This document shows positions 17,641 through 24,241 of a DNA stretch of 64,000 nucleotides, piece by piece. Made by a program: the position numbers and the translations under genes. The notes beneath the pieces are model-generated. The model was not told where the DNA came from, searched no databases, and was given only the letters and a program-made list of their open reading frames with translations. Every line of letters starts with the position of its first letter. Within the stretch, counting starts at the first letter, position 1. The stretch spans positions 124,001-188,000 of the forward strand of contig JBGQAK010000007.1 in assembly GCA_041494245.1 (NCBI GenBank), in the 5' to 3' direction. This stretch comes from RBG-13-68-16 sp041494245. GTDB lineage: Bacteria > Acidobacteriota > Thermoanaerobaculia > Thermoanaerobaculales > Thermoanaerobaculaceae.

Positions 17641-17670
17641 GAAAGAAAACGGGGGAGACTCGCTCCCCCG
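17641..17670 (-). terminator. Rho-independent terminator of gdhA
   Basis: On the minus strand a perfect 8-bp stem, CGGGGGAG / CTCCCCCG with a 5-nt loop (17670-17650), is followed by TTTTCTTTC. It lies 33 bp downstream of the gdhA stop and separates gdhA from the ATP-grasp gene that starts at 17512. Confidence 0.85.
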
Positions 17671-17702
17671 CCCCCTGCGCCTCCCAACAGAAAGCCTCGG
17701 CC

Positions 17703-19049
17703 CTACACAAGCCCCTGGTCGATCATCGAGTTGGCAACCTTGATGAAGCCCGCGATGTTCGCGCCCAGTACGTAGTTGCCGGGATCGCCGTACTCCTTGG
17801 CGGTTTCCACGCACGCCGCGTGGATGTTCTTCATGATCGTGTGCAGTCGTTCGTCGACCTCTTCACGCGACCAGGTCAGACGCAGGCTGTTCTGCGACAT
17901 CTCCAGGCCCGACGTGGCGACGCCACCGGCGTTGGCTGCCTTGCCCGGCCCGAACAGGATTTTCTTGGCGAGGAAGACCTCCACGCCCTCGAGAGTGGTT
18001 GGCATGTTCGCGCCCTCGGAGACGCAGGTGCAGCTATTCTTCACCAGCATCTGGGCATCCTCGCCGCTGATCTCGTTCTGCGTTGCTGACGGGAAAGCCA
18101 CGTCGCACTTGACGAACCAGGGACGCCGGCCCTCGTAGTAGTCGCACTTGAACTTCTCGGCGTAGTCCTTGATGCGTCCCCTCTTGACGTTCTTGAGCTC
18201 CATCAGGTATTCCCACTTCTCGCCCTTGACCCCGTTCTTGTCCACCACCGTTCCGTTGGAGTCCGAGATGGTGATGACCTTGCCCCCCAACTGATTGACC
18301 TTCTCGATCGTGTACTGGGCGACGTTGCCGGAGCCGGAAACCGCGCAGACCAAGCCGTCGAGCGACATTCCGCGGGTCTTCAGCATCTCTTCCGCGAAGT
18401 ACGTCGCACCATAGCCGGTCGCTTCGGGCCGGATGAGCGAGCCACCCCAGTTAAGGCCTTTGCCCGTGAATACCCCCTCGAAGGAATGGGTGAGCTTCTT
18501 GAATTGGCCGAAGAGATAGCCGATCTCGCGACCACCGACACCGATGTCTCCGGCGGGCACGTCGATGTTTGCGCCGATGTGCCTGAACAGCTCGTTCATG
18601 AAGCTCTGGCAGAAGCGCATCACCTCCGAATCGGACTTGCCCTTGGGGTCGAAGTCGCTGCCGCCCTTGGCGCCGCCCATCGGCAACGTGGTGAGGCTGT
18701 TCTTGAGGATCTGCTCGAAACCGAGGAACTTGAGGATGCCGAGGTTGACCGTGGGGTGGAAGCGCAGACCGCCCTTGTACGGGCCGATGGCGTTGTTGAA
18801 CTCCACCCGAAAACCGCGGTTGACATGAATGACACCCTTGTCGTCCTGCCAAGGAACCCGGAAGATGTAGACCCTGTCTGGCTCACTCAGCCTCTCGAGG
18901 ATCTTGTACTCCAAGTACTCGGGGTGCCGCTCCAGGCACGGGATGAGTGAATCCACGACTTCCTTCAATGCCTGATGGAACTCCGGCTCGGCGGGGTTCT
19001 TGGCGAGCAGGTTGCCCATGAACTTCTCCACGGTCTTCGCGACGCTCAT
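17703..19049 (-). CDS. gdhA: NADP-type glutamate dehydrogenase
   Basis: A 448-residue hexameric-type glutamate dehydrogenase converting 2-oxoglutarate, ammonia and NAD(P)H to glutamate and back. All active-site elements are intact: YKGGLRFHP, FEQILKNSLTTLPMGGAKGG (substrate and catalytic lysines), DVPAGDIGVGGREIGY, and VSGSGNVAQY in the cofactor domain. Sequence and length match the E. coli/Clostridium class I enzyme; the Ser in ITISDSNGTVV is consistent with NADP but not proof. The ATG at 19049 (MSVAKTVEKFM) is chosen over the longer frame because AGAAGGGAGAAG precedes it and the class starts here. It has its own promoter candidate and terminator, so it is probably monocistronic. Confidence 0.95.
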   Translation of the reverse strand: MSVAKTVEKFMGNLLAKNPAEPEFHQALKEVVDSLIPCLERHPEYLEYKILERLSEPDRVYIFRVPWQDDKGVIHVNRGFRVEFNNAIGPYKGGLRFHPTVNLGILKFLGFEQILKNSLTTLPMGGAKGGSDFDPKGKSDSEVMRFCQSFMNELFRHIGANIDVPAGDIGVGGREIGYLFGQFKKLTHSFEGVFTGKGLNWGGSLIRPEATGYGATYFAEEMLKTRGMSLDGLVCAVSGSGNVAQYTIEKVNQLGGKVITISDSNGTVVDKNGVKGEKWEYLMELKNVKRGRIKDYAEKFKCDYYEGRRPWFVKCDVAFPSATQNEISGEDAQMLVKNSCTCVSEGANMPTTLEGVEVFLAKKILFGPGKAANAGGVATSGLEMSQNSLRLTWSREEVDERLHTIMKNIHAACVETAKEYGDPGNYVLGANIAGFIKVANSMIDQGLV

Positions 19050-19296
19050 GCGAGTTCTTCTCCCTTCTCTCGGCAAGTTCCCTTGCCGTGGCTCGGAGCA
19101 CTCCTTGCGAGTTCTCCTACCTAACGCGACCCAAGAAAACCGATGTGACGCATACCAGACCCCGGACTCCTTCGTGGCGTGTCGCCTTGTGCGCCCTCCT
19201 TTCGCCGCTCGCCGCCATGGGCAAGCCGGCTTGAGGTCAAATGGCATGGGGTGCATTTCCCCTATTCTCGGAGAAAGTTGACGCACCCTCTCTGGC

Positions 19297-19325
19297 CTTG
19301 TAACACACGACTACAAGCGTGTCAA
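19297..19325 (-). promoter_or_regulatory. Candidate sigma-70 promoter for gdhA
   Basis: On the minus strand TTGACA (19325-19320), a 17-bp spacer, then TACAAG (19302-19297). It would give a leader of roughly 240 nt before the gdhA ATG at 19049. On the plus strand an overlapping TTGACG-17-TAACAC (19278-19306) points at the glutamate synthase remnant. Confidence 0.5.
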
Positions 19326-19329
19326 CTAG

Positions 19330-19821
19330 CGAGCAGCCTACGTTTTAGACGAAGTCGCCTGTCAGAAACCGGGGGGCTTCACGGTCGAGGACCAGATCGT
19401 CAAGGGCCTCGCCAACGGCGCACCGTTCGTCAAGCTCGTGGGCATGGCGCGCGGGCCAATCGCGGCCGCGATGGTGGGCAAGACCATCGGGCGGACGATC
19501 GAAGAGGGGCAGGTCCCCATGTACGTCGCGCGCTTCGGCTCGACGAAGGACGAGATCTTCGTGACCGCGAGCGAGATGCACAAGGAGCTGGGCGACCAGG
19601 AATTCGACAGGATCCCGACGGGGGTTCTGGGCCTGTTCACCTACTCCGAGCGCCTGGCGCAGGGGCTGAGGCAGCTGATGGCAGGAAACCGCAAGTTCCC
19701 GTGCGCGTACATCAGCCGCGACGATCTCTCCGCGCTCACCAGAGAGGCCGCCGAGATCTCGGGCATCACCTACGTGATGGACGTCGACAGGGCGGAGGCG
19801 CAGGCGATCCTGAAGGCGTAG
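19330..19821 (+). pseudogene. C-terminal remnant of FMN-binding glutamate synthase-family protein
   Basis: The plus frame is open from 19330 to the TAG at 19819-19821 and encodes CQKPGGFTVEDQIVKGLANG, then KLVGMARGPIAAAMVGKTIG, EIFVTASEMHKELG, GLFTYSERLAQGLRQLMAGN and ISRDDLSALTREAAEISGIT. This resembles the last part of the archaeal-type/FMN-binding glutamate synthase domain proteins, which are normally about 500 residues. The N-terminal two-thirds, including most of the FMN barrel, are absent and a stop (TAG, 19327) lies just before. An internal ATG at 19438 could start a 127-residue product but function is unlikely. Confidence 0.6.
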
Positions 19822-20054
19822 CCCGCACGGCACGCGGGGGCGCCCCCAATGGTGCGGAGGTGGGTGTCATGGCGTCTCCATGTCGCGGAGGCGGGACAGG
19901 GAGACCGGCTCCCATCCCCGCCGGCCGGAGGCAACGCCGGCCAGCCCGAGCGGCCGGGAGCGATCCGCGGCACCGGTTCGGAACGGGGATCCGAGCCCGC
20001 AGCCGTCTCGCCATTTGCGACGTTATCTCATTTAAGACACCGCTCCCATGGCAC
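19822..20054. other. Gene-free GC-rich gap with hairpins
   Basis: No coding sequence recognised. A perfect palindrome GGGGGCGCCCCC lies near 19838-19848, just after the glutamate synthase remnant, but no T-tract follows. GCCGGCCGGAGGCAACGCCGGCC near 19915-19940 is a second hairpin. Confidence 0.4.
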
Positions 20055-20083
20055 TTGACGCAACTTCTGCGCCAGCCTATCGT
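20055..20083 (+). promoter_or_regulatory. Candidate promoter of the hydrogenase/transhydrogenase operon
   Basis: TTGACG (20055-20060), 17 bp, TATCGT (20078-20083). It stands 140 bp before the first gene of a tightly packed nine-gene plus-strand operon. Confidence 0.45.
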
Positions 20084-20223
20084 GCTGGTGGTATGGGCAT
20101 GCGCCGCGAGCCACGGCCGCTTCCCCTTCCCTCCCCGGGGCGGCCGGGCGGGGCGGCGGGATGTCTTTCCCGGCAGGCGGCGGATCGCACCACCAGGATC
20201 GCGCCCAGGAGCGCACAGGCCAC

Positions 20224-20790
20224 ATGGTAGAAGCTTCCCCCTCGCCCCGTTACGAGCTCGCCGACGTCCAGCCCGGCTACGTGATCATCGAGCGCGAGAT
20301 GTACAGCAAGGCGGCCAGGTCGTACTTCTCCGCCGAGCCCGTGCCGCCCAAGGAGCCGTATCGCGAGGGTCCCAAGGTCTGGGCGTTCTGGGAGATGGCC
20401 CAGTCGTTCCGGTTCTCCGTGCGCGACAACCAGACCGCCAAGGTCGTCAAGTTCGACGAGCTGCTCGGGCTGCTCTACTACGCCTGCTGCGACCGCGACA
20501 GCGATCTCTACCGCATCGGTGAGCTGGCGCACGAGCTCAGGATCTCGATCTATGCGGCCATCGCCTACGAGGCACCGGACGGATCGCCGCTGGACATCCC
20601 CCTCGAGAAGCTCGCCATCCTCAACAAGGCCTTCAACGAGCGGCTGCGCAGCAGGGACAAGAAGATCCTCATTCTCCCCGACTACTTCGGTCTCTACAAG
20701 AAGCTGTCCTACGGCCAGATCATGCTCGACTTCGGCCTCACGGCGATGGAGGAACGGGGGGGCTCGCTTCTCAAGGAGGACGTGCAATGA
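20224..20790 (+). CDS. Unknown protein leading the redox operon
   Basis: A 188-residue soluble protein I do not recognise. It has no signal peptide, no membrane segment and no obvious metal motif; a CC pair occurs in LLYYACCDRDSD. The sequence is rich in conserved-looking aromatic and charged residues (VWAFWEMAQSFRFSV; LPDYFGLYKKLSYGQIMLDF). The start is set at 20224 (MVEASPSPRYEL); an ATG at 20161 would add an unlikely Gly/His-rich extension. Its stop overlaps the next gene by 4 bp (ATGA), so it is co-translated with the DRTGG protein. By position it is probably an accessory or regulatory partner of the hydrogenase-like module. Confidence 0.6.
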   Translation: MVEASPSPRYELADVQPGYVIIEREMYSKAARSYFSAEPVPPKEPYREGPKVWAFWEMAQSFRFSVRDNQTAKVVKFDELLGLLYYACCDRDSDLYRIGELAHELRISIYAAIAYEAPDGSPLDIPLEKLAILNKAFNERLRSRDKKILILPDYFGLYKKLSYGQIMLDFGLTAMEERGGSLLKEDVQ

Positions 20791-21116
20791 AGCTGAAAGA
20801 GATCGCGGAAAAACTCGAGCTCGAGAGGCTCACGCCGGTCTTCGACAAGGACGTCACCGGCGTGTACATCTCGGACATGGTGAGCGACGTAATCGCCAAC
20901 GCCAAGGCCGGGAACCTCCTTGTGACGGTCCAGGTCCACGCCAACGCGCTCGCCGCGGCCAATCTCGTGGACCTCTGCGGGATCATCCTCGCGCAGGGCA
21001 AGAAACCGGCGGAGGACGTGATCAAGATGGCGGTGAAGGCCGAGATCTCGATCTTCTCCACCGCGCTCACCCGCTGGCAGGTGGCGACCAAGCTCTACGA
21101 GGCGGGGCTCCGCTGA
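20787..21116 (+). CDS. DRTGG-domain protein (first copy)
   Basis: A 109-residue protein matching the small DRTGG domain, a fold of unknown ligand found in some phosphotransacetylases and beside HydS-type hydrogenases. Signature region: VTGVYISDMVSDVIANAKAG followed by VTVQVHANALAAANLVDLCG. It probably binds a nucleotide or partner protein. It overlaps the preceding gene (ATGA) and is followed by a second related gene. Confidence 0.75.
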   Translation: MKLKEIAEKLELERLTPVFDKDVTGVYISDMVSDVIANAKAGNLLVTVQVHANALAAANLVDLCGIILAQGKKPAEDVIKMAVKAEISIFSTALTRWQVATKLYEAGLR

Positions 21117-21154
21117 CTCCGGGCCGCGAGGCCGGCGACCCCCAGGGGAAAACC

Positions 21155-21505
21155 GTGCAGCTGCGTGCGGTCGTAGCACTCCTCGAGTGCGACGTGATCT
21201 GCGGGCACAAGGTGCTCGACGCGCATGTGTTTTCCTGCTGCGCCGCCGACCTGATGAGCGACGTGCTGGCTTTCTCCGCTCCGAACGCGCTCCTCGTCAC
21301 CGGCCTCACGACCGTGCAGTCCGTGCACACGGCGGACGTCGCCGACTGCAGGGGCATCCTCTTCGTCTCGGGCAAACAGCCTTCCCCGGAGGCGCTCGAC
21401 CTCGCCAGGAGCCGGGAGATACCCCTCCTGTCCACGCAGCACTCCATGTTCGACTCCTGCGGCCTCCTCTCCCAGCACGGGCTGCCGCCATCCAGAAAGG
21501 CGTGA
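21155..21505 (+). CDS. DRTGG-domain protein (second copy)
   Basis: A 116-residue DRTGG-like protein starting at GTG (21155), with AGGGG 7 nt upstream. Key stretches: LECDVICGHKVLD, CCAADLMSDVLAFSAPNALL and TTVQSVHTADVADCRGILFV. It parallels the first copy in length and layout but carries several cysteines (CDVICG, FSCCAADL). No ATG is available; the first in-frame ATG would remove the conserved start. Confidence 0.7.
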   Translation: MQLRAVVALLECDVICGHKVLDAHVFSCCAADLMSDVLAFSAPNALLVTGLTTVQSVHTADVADCRGILFVSGKQPSPEALDLARSREIPLLSTQHSMFDSCGLLSQHGLPPSRKA

Positions 21506-21512
21506 GGATGCG

Positions 21513-21992
21513 ATGAGCCCTCCGCTCGCCTCCGACCGCCCCGAGGTCCGCGACGCCCAGGACGAGGTCCTCTACCGCGAGACGTTCAGGATCGTGGGCA
21601 ACAACTTCGAGCACGGTGGTGAGGTTGCGACGCGCGTCAAGGCCGTGCTCAAGCAACTCGGCCTCCCAACAGCGGTGATCCGGCGGCTCTCGATCGCGAA
21701 CTTCGAAGCCGAGATGAATGTGATCATGTACGCTGACGAAGGTTCCCTCGACCTTGAGGTGCTTCACGGCTCGGTCCGGGTGACCGTCTCCGACCGCGGC
21801 CGCGGCATTCCGGATATCGAATGGGCCATGCAGGAAGGGCACTCCACGGCAACCGCCGAGATGAGGGCGCGCGGATTCGGGGCCGGACTGGGTCTGCCGA
21901 ACATCAAGCGCAACAGCGACGAGTTCAGCATCGCCTCCACCGCCGGGGTGGGCACTACGCTGCGCTACGTCGTGCGCGCCGACGGATCGTGA
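21513..21992 (+). CDS. Anti-sigma-factor-like ATP-binding protein (RsbT/RsbW type)
   Basis: A 159-residue GHKL/HATPase protein. The N-box is NFEAEMNVIMYAD, the G1 box VSDRGRGIPD and the G2 box FGAGLGLPNIKRNSDEF. Proteins of this type act as serine kinases or anti-sigma factors in partner-switching, and one is a regular neighbour of HydS-type hydrogenase genes in anaerobes. No cognate anti-anti-sigma factor is visible in the window. Confidence 0.85.
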   Translation: MSPPLASDRPEVRDAQDEVLYRETFRIVGNNFEHGGEVATRVKAVLKQLGLPTAVIRRLSIANFEAEMNVIMYADEGSLDLEVLHGSVRVTVSDRGRGIPDIEWAMQEGHSTATAEMRARGFGAGLGLPNIKRNSDEFSIASTAGVGTTLRYVVRADGS

Positions 21993-22005
21993 GCGGCGGG
22001 AGACC

Positions 22006-23295
22006 ATGGCCGAACGCACCCATGCTCTGGTGATCGACCGCGAGAAATGCGTCGGCTGCGTCGCCTGCACGATGGGATGCCCGACACGCGCGATCAGGGT
22101 CCGCGACAACTTGGCTGTGGTCAACGACGAGCTCTGCATCGACTGCGCGACCTGCATGGAGGCCTGCACGTACGACGCAATCCGCTCCCGGACCTCCTCG
22201 CCCGCGGACCTCAAGCGGTACAAGCACACGGTGGCGGTGCCGTCCCTGACCCTCTACGCCCAGTTCGGCAAGGACGTGCTGCCCGGCCAGGTGCTGCACG
22301 CCCTCCGCCAGATCGGCTTCGACGAGACCTACTGCATCTCCTGGATGTGCGAGATGGTGGCGGGCGCCACCGACGCACACCTTTCCGAGTCCAGAGGACC
22401 GTGGCCGAAAATATCGGTGACGTGCCCGGCGGTCGTGCGCCTGATCCAGATCCGCTACCCGGACCTCATCCCACACTTGGTACCGGTCGAGTCGCCGCGC
22501 GAGCTGGCGGCCAAGTTGCGCCGCCGGCGCCGCGCGGCCGAGCTCGGCATCGAGCCCGAAGAGATCGGCATGTTCTTCATCACCCCCTGCACCGCGATCG
22601 TGCACTCGATCGTGGCCCCGGTGGGGTTGGATGCCTCGCACCTGGACGGCGCGTTCTCCATCGCCGACCTGTACGGGCCCCTCGTCAAGGCGATGAAGGA
22701 GAAGCCCGGCAGCGACCCGGAGGACACGGTCAGCGCGCGCGGGCTGGCCTGGGCCATGGCCGGCGGCGAGATCGCCGGCATGCGCAACACGAACTCCATG
22801 ACGGTGCGGGGCGTGCACGACGTCACCTACGTCTTCGATCGCATCGAGGCTGGCACCTTCCAGAGCGTCGACTTCATCGAGGCCTATATTTGTCCCGATG
22901 GTTGCGTGAGCGGCGGGCTCACGATTGCGGGCCGGTACGCCGCCCAGCGCAACCTGCGGGAGATTGCCCGGCACCTGGGCGACCAGGCTACGGTCAAGGA
23001 GGAGAAGGTGCGCTCGCTGGTGCGCGAGCACTTCTTCGACTTCGAGGCGGAGATCCGCGCCCGCCCGGTGCGCCCCCTTGCCCGCGACCTCAAGCAGGCC
23101 ATTGCGCTCAAACGCGAGAAGGACGCCCTGCTCGAGCAGCTTCCCCGCAAGGACTGCGCGGCCTGCGGCGCACCTAACTGCGAGACTTTGGCCGAGGACG
23201 TCGTGCGCGGCCAGGCGAAACGCACCGACTGCGTCTTCGTCAGGCTCGAGTCGCTCGAGAAGGAAAAGACGGACCGCAGTGGAGGCGATGGATGA
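22006..23295 (+). CDS. HydS-like [FeFe]-hydrogenase-domain iron-sulfur protein
   Basis: A 429-residue protein. N-terminal two-[4Fe-4S] ferredoxin domain: Cys15, 18, 21, 25 and Cys44, 47, 50, 54. Then an [FeFe]-hydrogenase large-subunit domain in the divergent style of putative sensory (group C) enzymes: L1-like VTCPAV (Cys140), L2-like FFITPC (Cys195), L3-like ICPDGCVSGG (Cys296, Cys300), so all four H-cluster cysteines are present. In L2 the usual PCxxK lysine is Ile198. The C-terminal [4Fe-4S] motif CAACGAPNC plus Cys409 is typical of this class; the PAS domain often found at the end is missing. A sensor or electron-transfer role is more likely than bulk H2 turnover. Its stop overlaps the next start by 4 bp. 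Confidence 0.85.
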   Translation: MAERTHALVIDREKCVGCVACTMGCPTRAIRVRDNLAVVNDELCIDCATCMEACTYDAIRSRTSSPADLKRYKHTVAVPSLTLYAQFGKDVLPGQVLHALRQIGFDETYCISWMCEMVAGATDAHLSESRGPWPKISVTCPAVVRLIQIRYPDLIPHLVPVESPRELAAKLRRRRRAAELGIEPEEIGMFFITPCTAIVHSIVAPVGLDASHLDGAFSIADLYGPLVKAMKEKPGSDPEDTVSARGLAWAMAGGEIAGMRNTNSMTVRGVHDVTYVFDRIEAGTFQSVDFIEAYICPDGCVSGGLTIAGRYAAQRNLREIARHLGDQATVKEEKVRSLVREHFFDFEAEIRARPVRPLARDLKQAIALKREKDALLEQLPRKDCAACGAPNCETLAEDVVRGQAKRTDCVFVRLESLEKEKTDRSGGDG

Positions 23296-23693
23296 CCAAG
23301 AAGTTGCTGGTTATGGAACTCGCGTGCCCCAACTGCAGCAGGGTGCTGACCAAGGGGACCAAGGTGCCGCTCGACGCCTTCGTGCGAGACACGCACCAGG
23401 ACGGGCAGGTTGCGCTGTCGGCGCTCTTCGGGGACTACTCCGTTGAGAGCGAGCTCTCGATTCCCCCGGGAGCCATCGTGGAGCTCCGGTGCCCGGCCTG
23501 CGACACCAGCATCATGCTGACGCTGCCGTGCAGGTTGTGCGGGGCGCCAATGGCATCGTTGAACCTGACCAGCGGCGGCTACGTCGAGTTCTGCTCTCGC
23601 CGGGGCTGCAAGGGCCACGCCCTCGGCGGCGTCGGCGATGTCGATGATCTGATCTCTCTCATGAACAAGATGTGCGAGACACCGTATGACTGA
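23292..23693 (+). CDS. Zinc-ribbon protein of the hydrogenase operon
   Basis: A 133-residue soluble protein with four cysteine pairs: ACPNCSR (about residue 12), RCPACDT (about 67), PCRLCGAP (about 78) and FCSRRGC (about 100). These would form two zinc ribbons or rubredoxin-like knuckles. It is not a known enzyme. The ATGA overlap with the HydS-like gene indicates coupled translation and a related role, perhaps assembly or signalling. Confidence 0.65.
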   Translation: MTKKLLVMELACPNCSRVLTKGTKVPLDAFVRDTHQDGQVALSALFGDYSVESELSIPPGAIVELRCPACDTSIMLTLPCRLCGAPMASLNLTSGGYVEFCSRRGCKGHALGGVGDVDDLISLMNKMCETPYD

Positions 23694-23761
23694 CGCCAGG
23701 ACGCGGGGTTCGGGGCCCGGGAATCGAAAGACGATGCATCGCCACATGAGGAAAACCCGGA

Positions 23762-24241
23762 ATGAGTGAACGACGCAAGTTCGACTTCAAGAAGCAGCAC
23801 TACGCCGGTGAGGAGGGCCACCTCATCCCCCTGCTCCAGCAGGCGCAGGAGACGGACGGGTACATCTCCCGCCAGCGCATCGAGGAGATCCACGCCCGGT
23901 GCGGGATCCCCCTCGCGCAGATCTACGGGGTGGCCACGTTCTACGCCCAGTTCCGCCTGCATCCAGTCGGCAAGAACCTCATCAGAGTCTGCCACGGCAC
24001 CGCCTGCCACGTGAGCGGCGCCAACGAGATCACGAAGGCCGTCGAGGATACCCTTGGCATCCGCAACGGCGAGACCACGCCGGACCGGCAGTTCACGATC
24101 GAGACGGTGTCCTGCGTGGGCTGCTGCAGCCTTGCTCCCGTGATCATGGTCAATCACACCACGCACGGGAACCTCTCCGAGAAGGAGGTCAAGAAGGTGG
24201 TCAAGCAGTGCCAAGAGGCAGCGGCCGCGGAGGTTCAGTGA
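23762..24241 (+). CDS. NuoE/HydC-like [2Fe-2S] subunit
   Basis: A 159-residue thioredoxin-fold ferredoxin of the 24-kDa complex I subunit family. Cluster ligands: CHGTAC (about residues 78-83) and CVGCC (about 119-123). The helical start LIPLLQQAQETDGYI and GVATFYAQFRLHPVGKN are family hallmarks. It passes electrons to or from the NuoF-type flavoprotein that follows; the two genes overlap (GTGA). AGGAAA precedes the ATG. Confidence 0.92.
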   Translation: MSERRKFDFKKQHYAGEEGHLIPLLQQAQETDGYISRQRIEEIHARCGIPLAQIYGVATFYAQFRLHPVGKNLIRVCHGTACHVSGANEITKAVEDTLGIRNGETTPDRQFTIETVSCVGCCSLAPVIMVNHTTHGNLSEKEVKKVVKQCQEAAAAEVQ

